This document shows, one piece after another, positions 26,247-35,209 of a stretch of DNA of 64,000 nt; within the stretch, counting starts at the first letter, position 1; every line of letters begins with the position of its first letter. The DNA lies in assembly GCF_017161445.1 (NCBI RefSeq), contig NZ_CP071060.1:2294001-2358000 (forward strand). Reading direction: 5' to 3'. A model generated the notes under the pieces. That model searched no databases. It worked only from the letters and a program-made list of their open reading frames with translations, and was not told where the DNA came from. The stretch is from Niveibacterium microcysteis (GTDB lineage Bacteria; Pseudomonadota; Gammaproteobacteria; Burkholderiales; Rhodocyclaceae). Both the position numbers and the translations under genes were made by a program.

Positions 26247-27263
26247 TCAACTGCCAGGCAACATCTCTTCGTAGTAGCGCACCAAGCGCTCGACTTCCGA
26301 CCGCGACCCCATCACCACCGGGATCCGTTGATCCAACGCGTCGGGCTGCACGTCGAGGATGCGGCCGGTCCCGGTCGATGCCATCCCGCCGGCCTGTTCC
26401 ACAATCATCGCCATCGGGCTCGCCTCGTATAGCAGCCGCAGCCGCCCAGGTTTGGTCGGATCGCGTTTGTCCTTCGGGTAGATGAAAACGCCTCCGCGCG
26501 TGATCAAGCGGTGCATGTCGGCGACCATCGATGCCACCCATCGCATGTTGAAATCCTTGCCGCGAGGCCCATCCTTACCAGCCAGCAACTCGTCGATATA
26601 TCGCTTGATCGGTGCATCCCAGAGCCGGGCGTTGGAGTGGTTGATTGCGAACTCCTTCGTCTCGGCTGGAATCTGCATATCCCGCTGTGTCAGGAACCAG
26701 GTACCGAACTCGCGATCGAGCGTAAAACCGACGACGCCGGCGCCAACGGTCAGCACCAACAGCGTCTGGGGACCATAAAGGGCGTAGCCCGCGGCGTGCT
26801 GGCGGGCTCCTGGTTGCAGGAAGGCCTTGGTATCCGGCGTCTGCCCCTCAGGGCAGTGAAGCACGGAGAAGATGGTTCCGACGGAAACGTTGTATTCCAG
26901 GTTGTTCGTGGCATCGAGCGGATTGAACACCAGCAGGTATTCACCCTTCGGATAGCGATTCGGGATGACGTAGGGTTCGCTCATGGTGTCCGACGCCATC
27001 GCCGCGAGGTGGCCACCCCATTCGTTGGACATCAGCAGGATTTCATTGGCCACCTGGTGAATCGGCTCGGTGTGCGGTGGCACTTCGTCGTCCGACCCGT
27101 ACCCGGCGCCGATCGTGCTTGAAATGTTGGCTTTGCCGACATTGACACTGATCGCGCGAACAGCGCGAGCAACCACTTCAATCAACAGTCGCAGATCGGC
27201 TGTGATGACATTGCGGTCCCGCTGTTGTTCGAGCAGGTATTGCGTGAGCGTGATGCGTTCCAT
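26247..27263 (-). CDS. fbp: Fructose-1,6-bisphosphatase, class I
   Basis: The 338-residue enzyme hydrolyses fructose-1,6-bisphosphate to fructose-6-phosphate in gluconeogenesis or the Calvin cycle. It shows class I landmarks: [18 protein letters not shown] at the N-terminus, [20 protein letters not shown] (the metal-site DPLDGSSN-type motif, here NPLDATNN), [24 protein letters not shown] text, and [20 protein letters not shown]. The start at ATG 27263 is favoured over upstream in-frame codons by GGGGGA 4 nt before it. The metal-binding motif reads NPLDATNN rather than DPLDGSSN, a variant seen in proteobacterial short FBPases. It diverges from the hox operon. Confidence 0.95.
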   Translation of the reverse strand: MERITLTQYLLEQQRDRNVITADLRLLIEVVARAVRAISVNVGKANISSTIGAGYGSDDEVPPHTEPIHQVANEILLMSNEWGGHLAAMASDTMSEPYVIPNRYPKGEYLLVFNPLDATNNLEYNVSVGTIFSVLHCPEGQTPDTKAFLQPGARQHAAGYALYGPQTLLVLTVGAGVVGFTLDREFGTWFLTQRDMQIPAETKEFAINHSNARLWDAPIKRYIDELLAGKDGPRGKDFNMRWVASMVADMHRLITRGGVFIYPKDKRDPTKPGRLRLLYEASPMAMIVEQAGGMASTGTGRILDVQPDALDQRIPVVMGSRSEVERLVRYYEEMLPGS

Positions 27264-27529
27264 CGTGTCCCCCATCCCCATGCGTCATGACGGGCCCCGC
27301 GATTCCCCCGAATCCTGCTGGCGCCCCGGTTGATTAGCGCCAGTATGTCGTTTCGTTGCCTGGCGCAATAGTGGGGATCCCCCGAGGTGCGGCGACCATT
27401 CCTGGCGATGCCAACCTTTGCGACTGCCTGCTGGCCCGATTTCCCTGACGCCGCGCAAAAGCACCGCTCACCCGGCGCCTAGAATGAACTGTAGCCCGAC
27501 GCTGCCGGGCATACGTGCGGAGGAAAGCG
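27264..27529. promoter_or_regulatory. fbp/hox divergent intergenic region with CTGGCGC dyad
   Basis: This 266-bp region separates fbp from hoxF1. It contains the perfect dyad CTGGCGC-N12-GCGCCAG (27318-27343) and a third direct CTGGCGC at 27360, a plausible operator set. A TAGAAT hexamer occurs at 27480 without a recognisable -35. No sigma-54 consensus was found, although hydrogenase operons often use one. Confidence 0.4.
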
Positions 27530-29320
27530 ATGCCGCTGTCGTCCAGCCTGGATCGGGTGCTTGCAAGAATATCTGCACGCTACCAAGACGATCCGTACCA
27601 GTTGCTGCAAATGCTGCGCGCGGTGCAGGCTTCGTACTCGCACGTGCCGCAGGCGGCGATGCAGTTCTTTGCGCGCCACTTGGGCGTGCCGCTCTCCCAA
27701 GTCCAGGGCGTGGTGGAGTTCTACGCCTTCCTGCATGAGACGCCCCGCGGCCGCTACGACATCCGCTTTTCGGACAACATCACCGACCAGATGCTCGGCG
27801 CCCGCACGCTGATGCAGCGACTGTGCGAGCGGCTGGGCGAGCGGCTGGGCGTTTCCGCCGGTGTGCCCCGCGGCGATGGCGCGGTCACCGTGGATCTCAC
27901 CTCGTGTACCGGCATGAGCGATCAGGGACCGGCGGCCTTGGTCAACGGATTGGCCGTGACGCGGCTCGACGCGGCCCGCATCGATGAGATGGCCGACCTG
28001 GTTGATGCGGGGATCGCACTGGAAGCCTGGCCCCGTGATTGGTTTGCGGTGCGCGACAACATTCGGCACCCGGGCCCGATGCTGGAACTGGCGATGGCGC
28101 CTGGCGCGGCATTGAAGGCTGCTGTCGCAAGAGGGGCCGCCAGCACTTTGACCGAATTGGCGCATTCGGGTCTGCGCGGGCGTGGTGGAGCGGGCTACCT
28201 GACAGCACACAAGTGGCGCTTCTGCCTTGAGGCACCGGGCGTTCAGCGCTTCGTGGTGTGTAACGCGGATGAGGGCGAGCCCGGTACCTTCAAGGACCGC
28301 GTGTTGCTGACACGCTTTGCGGACGAGCTCTTCGAGGGCATGGCGCTGGCCGGATTCGTGGTTGGCGCACGCCAGGGCTTTCTCTACCTTCGCGGTGAGT
28401 ATGAGTACATGTTGCCGCATCTCGAATCCGTACTTGAGCGGCGCAGGGAAGAAGGGCTGCTTGGCAGCAATGTGATTGGCGCTGGCTTCGACTTTGACAT
28501 TGCGATTCACCTTGGGGCCGGCGCTTACATCTGCGGCGAGGAGTCGGCACTGATCGAATCGCTCGAGGGCAAACGGGGCCAGGCGCGAGTGCGGCCGCCA
28601 TTCCCGGCTGTTCGGGGCTATGCCGACAAGCCAACCGTCGTGAATAACGTACAAACGTTCATCCAGGCAGCGCAAATCTCCGCGATGGGGGCGCCATGGT
28701 TCTCGTCGCTGGGCACGGAAAAGTCACGCGGTACGGTGCTGTTATCCATCTCCGGTGATGTGCCGCGCCGCGGCATCTTCGAGTATCCATTCGGCGTCAC
28801 GATCAGCGAAGTGCTGGCGGATTGCGGCGCCACCGCGGTGCAGGCGATTCAGATCGGTGGGCCGTCGGGCCACCTTATTGGCGCAAGTGAATTCGGGCGC
28901 CGCATCGCGTTTGAAGACATGCCCACGACGGGTTCGCTGATGGTGTTTGACTGGAGTCGCGACGTGATCGCCGTGGTGCAGAACTTCGCGCGCTTCTTCC
29001 AGCACGAGTCATGCGGTTTCTGCACACCATGCCGTGTCGGCACGACGGTTCTCCGGCAACTGGTGGACAAAGTGGCCGACGGCCACGCGAGCGCAGCAGA
29101 CCTTGTCGAGATTGAAGGTGCCGGCCGGGTGACGCGCGCACTGAGCCATTGCGGGCTCGGGCAGACCGCACCGAATCCGGTGTTGGACGCGCTGACACGC
29201 TTTCGTCCTGCGTTCGAAGCCCGCTTGACCAGCGCAAACGGCGATCCGGGTTTTGATCTGGATGCTGAGCTCAGCGAAGCGCGGCAGATGCGCGGCAAGG
29301 AGATGCAACATGGCGGATAA
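27530..29320 (+). CDS. hoxF: NAD(P)-linked hydrogenase diaphorase subunit HoxF, copy 1
   Basis: The 596-residue fusion has a NuoE-like N-terminal domain (about 1-150) and a NuoF-like domain. FMN site: GRGGAGYLTAHKW, then NADEGEPGTFKDR. NAD site: GAGAYICGEESAL, where Glu338 matches E. coli NuoF Glu183. The [4Fe-4S] ligands are ESCGFCTPCRVGT plus a Cys in LSHCGLGQTAPN. It oxidises or reduces pyridine nucleotide for the HoxYH hydrogenase. The NuoE-like [2Fe-2S] site is degraded: CTGMS at 126-130 keeps one Cys only. ATG 27530 is preferred over an in-frame GTG at 27515 because the AGGA ribosome site lies between them. The stop overlaps hoxU1 by 11 bp. It is a diverged paralogue of the equally long gene at 30127. 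Confidence 0.94.
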   Translation: MPLSSSLDRVLARISARYQDDPYQLLQMLRAVQASYSHVPQAAMQFFARHLGVPLSQVQGVVEFYAFLHETPRGRYDIRFSDNITDQMLGARTLMQRLCERLGERLGVSAGVPRGDGAVTVDLTSCTGMSDQGPAALVNGLAVTRLDAARIDEMADLVDAGIALEAWPRDWFAVRDNIRHPGPMLELAMAPGAALKAAVARGAASTLTELAHSGLRGRGGAGYLTAHKWRFCLEAPGVQRFVVCNADEGEPGTFKDRVLLTRFADELFEGMALAGFVVGARQGFLYLRGEYEYMLPHLESVLERRREEGLLGSNVIGAGFDFDIAIHLGAGAYICGEESALIESLEGKRGQARVRPPFPAVRGYADKPTVVNNVQTFIQAAQISAMGAPWFSSLGTEKSRGTVLLSISGDVPRRGIFEYPFGVTISEVLADCGATAVQAIQIGGPSGHLIGASEFGRRIAFEDMPTTGSLMVFDWSRDVIAVVQNFARFFQHESCGFCTPCRVGTTVLRQLVDKVADGHASAADLVEIEGAGRVTRALSHCGLGQTAPNPVLDALTRFRPAFEARLTSANGDPGFDLDAELSEARQMRGKEMQHGG

Positions 29321-30035
29321 GGGCCACTTTTGGTTCGACGGCGCGCCGACTCCGTTCGTCGCGGGGCAGACGATCATCCAGGCTGCAGCGGCAGCAGGGC
29401 ACTACATTCCGCACCTGTGCTATCGCCCGGAGTTTCCACCGCACGGCTCGTGCAAGCTGTGCTCGGTCAAAGCCAACGGAAAGTTCACCTCGGCCTGCTT
29501 CGAGCCGGTCACCGAAGGCATGAAGGTGGAGAGCGAGACGCCGGAGATCCAGGGCTATCGCAAACGCGTGGTGCAAATGCTCTTTGCAGAAGGCAACCAT
29601 TACTGCCCGTTCTGCCAGCAAAGCGGCAATTGCCAGTTGCAAGCAGTCGCCTACCACCTTGGCATGGAAGACACGCACTACGCGCATCAGTACCCACGGC
29701 GCGAGCTTGATGCCTCACACCCGGACACGATGATCGATCACGACCGCTGCATCCTGTGCGAGCTGTGTGTGCGAGCTAGCCGTGATGTGGACCACAAAGA
29801 GGTGTTCGGGGTGTCCGGGCGGGGCATTCACGCGCGCCTGGTCGTCAATAGCGCAACCGGGCTGCTCGGCGATTCACGCTTCTCGGCGAGTGATGTGGCG
29901 GCGCAGGTGTGCCCAGTGGGGGCGATCGTGCCCAAGCGGGCAGCTTTTGCGGTACCGATTGGTCAGCGTCGCTACGATCACCATGACATTGGCGAATCCG
30001 GCGACGCACCACCAAGCGCAACCAGCCCGGAGTGA
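29310..30035 (+). CDS. hoxU: Hydrogenase diaphorase iron-sulfur subunit HoxU, copy 1
   Basis: The 241-residue protein resembles the N-terminal part of NuoG. The [2Fe-2S] ligands are in LCYRPEFPPHGSCKLCSV and a later Cys in SACFEP. A His/Cys cluster lies in GNHYCPFCQQSGNCQLQ. A ferredoxin-type cluster is in RCILCELCVRASRD, completed by Cys in QVCPVGAIV. All cluster ligands typical of HoxU are present. It carries electrons between HoxF and HoxY. The ATG at 29310 overlaps the hoxF1 stop, so the pair is translationally coupled. An upstream in-frame ATG at 29253 is rejected as it would overlap hoxF1 further and lacks homology. The 91-bp gap to hoxF2 is the largest within the operon. Confidence 0.93.
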   Translation: MADKGHFWFDGAPTPFVAGQTIIQAAAAAGHYIPHLCYRPEFPPHGSCKLCSVKANGKFTSACFEPVTEGMKVESETPEIQGYRKRVVQMLFAEGNHYCPFCQQSGNCQLQAVAYHLGMEDTHYAHQYPRRELDASHPDTMIDHDRCILCELCVRASRDVDHKEVFGVSGRGIHARLVVNSATGLLGDSRFSASDVAAQVCPVGAIVPKRAAFAVPIGQRRYDHHDIGESGDAPPSATSPE

Positions 30036-30126
30036 ACCGCGATCCGGCAGGTTGACGCCGGACAAGAGCGCAGTCGTCCATGAGGGGTATCAATTCGCAT
30101 AGCGAAACCAACCCACGGGACACGAC

Positions 30127-31917
30127 ATGGCTTCCCCCCTCGGTCAGTCCACAACGCTGCACGACATTGCAGCGCGTCACCTCCATGCGCGCCATCGTCT
30201 TCTGCAAATGCTGCGCGAAGTCCAGGCGACGCGCTCGTATGTACCGGAAGAGGCAATCCAGTTCTTCGCGCATGTGCTCAATTTGCCAATCGCCCGTGTA
30301 CGCGGTTGCGTCGAGTTCTATAGCTTCCTGCACACCACACCGCGCGGTCAGTTCGACGTTTATTTCAGCGACTCAGTTACCGACCGCATGGCTGGCAGCC
30401 AGATTGTGGCAAAGCGCCTTGCTGAGCGGCTGGGCGTGACGTTTGACAAGCCGCGGCCAGACGGGCGCGTTACGGTGTCACTGACTTCATGCACCGGGCA
30501 CTGCGAACAGGCGCCGGCCGGCTTGGTGAATGGCCGCGTCTTCACGCGGATGACCGAGGCGCGCATCGAGAAGATGGCCTCGCTGATTGAGCACAGGGTG
30601 CCGGTCAGCGAGTGGCCCGCCGACTGGTTTCACGTCGACGACGGAATTCGCGAGCGCGGCATCACGCTCGATACGTTCATCCCGCCGGGTGAGGCGATTC
30701 GCACTGCGCTCGCTCGCGGCCTCCCCGCGACGCTCGACGAAGTCGAACATTCCGGACTCCAAGGGCGCGGCGGTGCAGGCTTCCCGGTTGGGCGTAAGTG
30801 GCGCGGCGCCTATGAAATGAAGGGCACCCATTACATCACCTGCAACGCCGACGAAGGCGAGCCCGGTACCTTCAAGGACCGCGTGCTGCTGGCCAAGTAC
30901 GCCGACGAATTGTTCGAAGGCATGACGATTGCCGGACTGCTTGTGGGCGCCAAGAAGGGCTATGTGTACGTACGCGGTGAGTACGAATACATGATGGAGG
31001 GCTTGCAGACCGTGCTCGCCGAGCGCCGCGCAGCCGGGCTGTTGGGCGACAACGTGTGTGAGAGTGGGCTGGATTTCGACCTGCGCATCCACCTTGGGGC
31101 GGGTGCCTATGTATGCGGGGAACAGTCTGCGCTGCTCGAATCGCTGGAAGGCAAACGCGGCATTCCGCGCGTACGGCCCCCGTCTGCAGTGAAGATTGGT
31201 CTCTTCGGTCAATCAACCATCAACAACAACGTTGAGTCCTTCGTGCAGGCGGCGCAGATCGCCTGGAAGGGCGCAGAGTGGTTCTCCAGCCATGGGGAGG
31301 CCAAATCGCGCGGCACCAAGTTGCTGTCGGTTGCCGGCGATTGCATGCGCCCGGGTATCTATGAACTGCCACTTGGGACCACCGTTCGGGAGTTGCTCGC
31401 ACGCTGCGGCGGGGAGAACGCCAAAGCGGTGCAGGTAGGCGGCCCAGCGGGTACCTGCGTCGGGCGCGATGAGTTCGACCGCCGCGTGAGCTACGCCGAC
31501 CTCGCCACGGGTGGCAGCATCATGGTCTTCAATGACTTGCGCGACATGGTGGACGTGGCGCGGCAGTTCGCACACTTCTTTGCCCATGAGTCATGCGGCT
31601 TCTGTACGCCATGCCGCGTTGGCACCCAGATGCTCAAGCACTACGCCGACAAGATTGCGGACGGGCAGGGCACCAAACGCGACCTTGAACAGGTGCGATC
31701 GCTCTGCGACTTCGTCAAGGGCTACTCGCATTGCGGCCTCGGAGAAACCGCGCCGAATACCTTGCTCGACACCATGAAGAGCTTCCCAGAGGAATACTCC
31801 AGTCGGCTATTGGCCGAGGCGGACTTCGTGCCCGATTTCGATCTGGATGCCTCGGTGACCGAGTCGCGTGCGCTGACCGGGCGGCAGGATCAACTTGACC
31901 AGATTCACAGCGATTGA
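30127..31917 (+). CDS. hoxF: NAD(P)-linked hydrogenase diaphorase subunit HoxF, copy 2
   Basis: This second 596-residue HoxF has the same domain order as copy 1. FMN site: GRGGAGFPVGRKW, NADEGEPGTFKDR. [4Fe-4S] ligands: ESCGFCTPCRVGT and Cys in YSHCGLGETAPN. It differs at two functional points. The nucleotide motif reads GAGAYVCGEQSAL with Gln333 where copy 1 and NuoF have Glu, and the NuoE-like site keeps two cysteines (CTGHC, 122-126). The two HoxF proteins are only moderately similar outside the motifs, so the duplication is old rather than an assembly artefact. It is followed after 7 bp by hoxU2. Confidence 0.94.
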   Translation: MASPLGQSTTLHDIAARHLHARHRLLQMLREVQATRSYVPEEAIQFFAHVLNLPIARVRGCVEFYSFLHTTPRGQFDVYFSDSVTDRMAGSQIVAKRLAERLGVTFDKPRPDGRVTVSLTSCTGHCEQAPAGLVNGRVFTRMTEARIEKMASLIEHRVPVSEWPADWFHVDDGIRERGITLDTFIPPGEAIRTALARGLPATLDEVEHSGLQGRGGAGFPVGRKWRGAYEMKGTHYITCNADEGEPGTFKDRVLLAKYADELFEGMTIAGLLVGAKKGYVYVRGEYEYMMEGLQTVLAERRAAGLLGDNVCESGLDFDLRIHLGAGAYVCGEQSALLESLEGKRGIPRVRPPSAVKIGLFGQSTINNNVESFVQAAQIAWKGAEWFSSHGEAKSRGTKLLSVAGDCMRPGIYELPLGTTVRELLARCGGENAKAVQVGGPAGTCVGRDEFDRRVSYADLATGGSIMVFNDLRDMVDVARQFAHFFAHESCGFCTPCRVGTQMLKHYADKIADGQGTKRDLEQVRSLCDFVKGYSHCGLGETAPNTLLDTMKSFPEEYSSRLLAEADFVPDFDLDASVTESRALTGRQDQLDQIHSD

Positions 31918-31924
31918 GAGCCCC

Positions 31925-32635
31925 ATGAGCGACCCGAAGAACACCTTCACACTGGACGGCCAGCCCGTCGAATTTGAAGCTGGCCAGACGATCATGAATG
32001 CCGCGCTGGCCGCCGGTCACTACATCCCGCATCTTTGCCATCACCGCGAGTTCCAACCTCACGGCAGTTGCAAGGTATGCACGGTGCGGGTGAATGGCTG
32101 GCTGAGCGCCAGTTGCACCACACCGGCGAGTGCTGGCGCAAAGGTAGAAAGCGACGCGGCGGACATCCAGGACGCACGACGCCGCATCGTTCAGATGCTG
32201 TTCATCGAGGGCAACCACTTCTGCCCGTTCTGCGTGAAGAGCGGCAATTGCCAGCTGCAGGCCGTGGCGTACCACCTCGGCATGGAGGACACCTCGCTGC
32301 CGCATCGATTCCCCAGCCGGGCCATGGATGCGTCGCACCCCGAGGTCGTGCTGGACCGCGATCGCTGCATCAATTGCTCATTGTGCGTGCGCGCCAGTCG
32401 CGACGCCGATGGCAAGGAACTGTTCGGCCTCTCTGGGCGGGGCATCGACACGCAACTGGTCGTCAATTCGCCGACCGGCCTGCTGAAAGACACCAACATC
32501 GAGGCGACCGACCGCGCGATCCAGGTGTGCCCGACGGGCGCCTTGCTCGTGAAGCGTCGCGGTTACGAACAGCCGATTGGCGAGCGGCGTTTCGACGCCC
32601 AAACCATCGAATGTGAATTCGAATCAAAATACTGA
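31925..32635 (+). CDS. hoxU: Hydrogenase diaphorase iron-sulfur subunit HoxU, copy 2
   Basis: This 236-residue HoxU keeps every cluster ligand: LCHHREFQPHGSCKVCTV plus SASCTTP for [2Fe-2S], GNHFCPFCVKSGNCQLQ, and RCINCSLCVRASRD with QVCPTGALLV. The start at ATG 31925 follows GAGAG by 5 nt. An in-frame ATG at 31895 lies inside hoxF2 and is not needed. It forms the second diaphorase module with hoxF2 and lies directly upstream of the hydrogenase module hoxYH. By gene order, copy 2 is the pair expected to dock on HoxY; copy 1 may be an alternative or additional module. Confidence 0.93.
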   Translation: MSDPKNTFTLDGQPVEFEAGQTIMNAALAAGHYIPHLCHHREFQPHGSCKVCTVRVNGWLSASCTTPASAGAKVESDAADIQDARRRIVQMLFIEGNHFCPFCVKSGNCQLQAVAYHLGMEDTSLPHRFPSRAMDASHPEVVLDRDRCINCSLCVRASRDADGKELFGLSGRGIDTQLVVNSPTGLLKDTNIEATDRAIQVCPTGALLVKRRGYEQPIGERRFDAQTIECEFESKY

Positions 32636-32651
32636 ACGGGACTCCGCAACG

Positions 32652-33212
32652 ATGAACGCGCCCAACGAACAGCCCCCACGCCTGACGGTTGCGACCTGTT
32701 CGCTCGCAGGTTGTTTCGGGTGCCACATGTCCTTTCTGGATGTGGACGAGCGGATCGTGCAGCTCGCCCAGCTCGTGACCTTCGACCGCACACCGCTCAC
32801 CGATGTGAAGCACTGTTCTGAGCATGTCGACGTCGGCCTGATTGAGGGTGGTCTCTGCAATGTCGAGAACGTTGAAGTGCTCCGCGAGTTTCGTGACCGC
32901 TGCAAGTACATCGTGGCCGTGGGCTCCTGCGCGATTACTGGCGGTGTGCCGGCTGTGCGCAACAAGTTCACCCTTGAAGCCTGCCTGCGGGAGGCATACA
33001 TCGACGCACCGGGCATCGAGAATCCGCATATTCCGTTCGATGCCGAGATTCCGCTGCTGCTCAACAAGGTGCGACCAATCCATGAGGTGGTGCGGGTCGA
33101 CTATGTGCTGCCCGGCTGCCCACCGCCCGCCGACGCATTCTGGGAGTTGCTGACCGCCTTGGTGGAAGGGCGCGAACCGCAGCTTGCCTACGAAAACCGA
33201 AGATTCGACTGA
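32652..33212 (+). CDS. hoxY: NAD(P)-linked [NiFe]-hydrogenase small subunit HoxY
   Basis: The 186-residue small subunit has the group 3d motif AGCFGCHMSFLDVDE, VGSCAITGGVP and a terminal LPGCPPPADAFW. These supply the cysteines of the single proximal [4Fe-4S] cluster. It lacks a twin-arginine leader and the medial/distal cluster domain, which fits a cytoplasmic bidirectional enzyme. ATG 32652 is chosen over 32577 (inside hoxU2). It is 15 bp before hoxH. Confidence 0.95.
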   Translation: MNAPNEQPPRLTVATCSLAGCFGCHMSFLDVDERIVQLAQLVTFDRTPLTDVKHCSEHVDVGLIEGGLCNVENVEVLREFRDRCKYIVAVGSCAITGGVPAVRNKFTLEACLREAYIDAPGIENPHIPFDAEIPLLLNKVRPIHEVVRVDYVLPGCPPPADAFWELLTALVEGREPQLAYENRRFD

Positions 33213-33227
33213 GCCGGAGCGCAACGC

Positions 33228-34727
33228 ATGTACGAAAATCTGGAGACGGCAAGCGAGTCGATTGGCCTGCAGCGCCTCGCGATCGAACCGGTCAGCCGGG
33301 TAGAGGGACACGGCAAAGTCACGCTGCTGCTGGACGCTGAGCGCCGCGTGCGGCAGGCGCGCCTTCACGTCGTGGAGTTCCGCGGCTTCGAGAAATTCAT
33401 CCAGGGCCGGCCCTATTGGGAAGTGCCGACGCTGGTCCAGCGCCTCTGTGGCATCTGCCCGGTGAGCCACCTGCTTGCAGCGTCGAAGGCGACCGACTTC
33501 TTCGTCGCCGGCAACGTGCCGATCTCGCCCACCGCAACCAAGCTGCGCCGCCTGTTGCATTTCGGCCAGGTGCTGCAGTCACACGCGCTGCACTTCTTCC
33601 ATCTCGCCTCGCCGGATCTGCTTTTTGGATATGACGACCCGGTAGCGCATCGGAACGTCGTTGGCGTTCTGCAGGATCATCCCGAAATCGGATTGATCGG
33701 CGTGAAGCTGCGCAAGTATGGGCAAGAGGTGATCCGCGTGCTGACAGGCAAGCGTGTTCACGGCACCGGCTCAGTGCCGGGCGGTTTCAACAAGCCCTTG
33801 TCCGCCGAAGAGCGGGACTACTTGAAGCAGGACATGCTCACCGTGCTGGGTTGGGCTTCACACGGTCTCGCGATTGCCAAGCAGCTCTATGTGGCCGATG
33901 AGGCCGCAAACCAGGGCTTTGCCGCGGCGCGCTCGAACTTCCTGTCGCTGGTGGCGCCGGATGGCGGTTTGGAGCTCTACCACGGCGGCATTCGCGTGAA
34001 GGACGCCGACGGCGGCATCGTGCTCGACCATTTTGACTATCGGGGCTACAACTCCATCCTTCATGAGGAAGTGAAGTCCTGGAGCTACATGAAGTTCCCG
34101 TTCCTGACCGCGCTGGGCAGGGAACAAGGGTGGTATCGCGTGGGCCCGCTGGCTCGCATCAACAACTGCGACCATATTCCGACGCCACGTGCGGAAGCCG
34201 CGCGCGCCGATTTCATGGCCCACGGCGGCGGCCATCTGGTGCAAGCGACACTGGGCTACCACTGGGCGCGCATGATCGAGTTGCTGCATTGCGCAGAGGC
34301 GATCGCGGAATTGCTGGACGATCCGGAAATCACCGGAACAGACCTCTCTCGCTCGGGTACCCCGCTGCGTGAAGGGGTGGGCGTGATCGAGGCGCCGCGC
34401 GGTACCTTGTTCCACCATTACCGGATCGACTCCAACGACCTCATCACGATGGCCAACCTGATCGTTTCGACGACCAGCAACAACACCGCGATGAACGAGT
34501 CAGTGCGTGCCGTAGCCGCCGAGTGTTTCGACGGGCGAGAGGTTACAGAGGGTCTTCTGAATCGCATTGAAGTGGCGATCCGCGCATACGATCCTTGCCT
34601 GTCCTGCGCGACCCATGCAGTGGGCAAGATGCCGCTGAGCATCGAAGCCATCGCGCCAGATGGTGAGGTCGTCAGCCGCTTGGTCAAGAGTGGCGACGGC
34701 AGCTTCAGCCGCGAGGCCGAAGCATGA
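33228..34727 (+). CDS. hoxH: NAD(P)-linked [NiFe]-hydrogenase large subunit HoxH
   Basis: The 499-residue catalytic subunit coordinates Ni-Fe through RLCGICPVSH (Cys74, Cys77) and DPCLSCATHA (Cys457, Cys460). The sequence continues about 35 residues past DPCLSCATHA, a C-terminal extension expected to be removed by the endopeptidase encoded next. Conserved RVEGHGK near residue 24 fits the family. It reversibly oxidises H2 in the cytoplasm, with electrons passing through HoxY to HoxU and HoxF. The stop overlaps the hoxW start (ATGA). Confidence 0.96.
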   Translation: MYENLETASESIGLQRLAIEPVSRVEGHGKVTLLLDAERRVRQARLHVVEFRGFEKFIQGRPYWEVPTLVQRLCGICPVSHLLAASKATDFFVAGNVPISPTATKLRRLLHFGQVLQSHALHFFHLASPDLLFGYDDPVAHRNVVGVLQDHPEIGLIGVKLRKYGQEVIRVLTGKRVHGTGSVPGGFNKPLSAEERDYLKQDMLTVLGWASHGLAIAKQLYVADEAANQGFAAARSNFLSLVAPDGGLELYHGGIRVKDADGGIVLDHFDYRGYNSILHEEVKSWSYMKFPFLTALGREQGWYRVGPLARINNCDHIPTPRAEAARADFMAHGGGHLVQATLGYHWARMIELLHCAEAIAELLDDPEITGTDLSRSGTPLREGVGVIEAPRGTLFHHYRIDSNDLITMANLIVSTTSNNTAMNESVRAVAAECFDGREVTEGLLNRIEVAIRAYDPCLSCATHAVGKMPLSIEAIAPDGEVVSRLVKSGDGSFSREAEA

Positions 34728-35209
34728 GCGCCGCACCGGTGCTTGTTCTTGCGTTCGGGAATCCCGGGCGCGGTGACGATGCGCTCGGACCGATGCTTGC
34801 CGATCGGCTGGAAGACTGGCTTGCTGCCCAAGGCCGGGACGACGTGGAGGTGATCGTCGACTTCCAGCTCAACATCGAACATGCCCTCGATCTGGCTGAT
34901 CGCGAGCGCGTGCTGTTCGTGGATGCGCGCGCGTCAGGCGAAAACGGGGCGCGGCTGGATGCGGTTTCCGCCCGAGCCGATGCCAGTTACTCCACGCATG
35001 CGGTTTCACCGCAGGGTTTGCTGGCGGTGCATGAGCAGGTTATCGGGGAGACGCCACCACAGGCGGAACTGCTTTCCTTGCGGGGGCATTCGTTCGAGCT
35101 GGGTGACCCACTGAGCCTTGCGGCACGACAAGCGCTGGAAGCGGGATGGAGCGGCCTACTCGGATGGCTGGATGCTGCGACGTGCAGTCGGACGACGGCC
35201 ACCGTCTGA
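34724..35209 (+). CDS. hoxW: Hydrogenase maturation endopeptidase HoxW
   Basis: The 161-residue HyaD/HoxW-family protease has the nickel-sensing N-terminal motif FGNPGRGDDALGP (acidic pair Asp18-Asp19), a central VDARASGENG strand and STHAVSPQGLL with the conserved His. It clips the HoxH C-terminal extension after nickel insertion. It is translationally coupled to hoxH and is the last recognisable gene of the hox operon. No hypA-F, hoxI or regulatory genes are seen here, so the general maturation set must be elsewhere. The next 248 bp before the convergent gene show nothing recognisable. Confidence 0.92.
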   Translation: MSAAPVLVLAFGNPGRGDDALGPMLADRLEDWLAAQGRDDVEVIVDFQLNIEHALDLADRERVLFVDARASGENGARLDAVSARADASYSTHAVSPQGLLAVHEQVIGETPPQAELLSLRGHSFELGDPLSLAARQALEAGWSGLLGWLDAATCSRTTATV

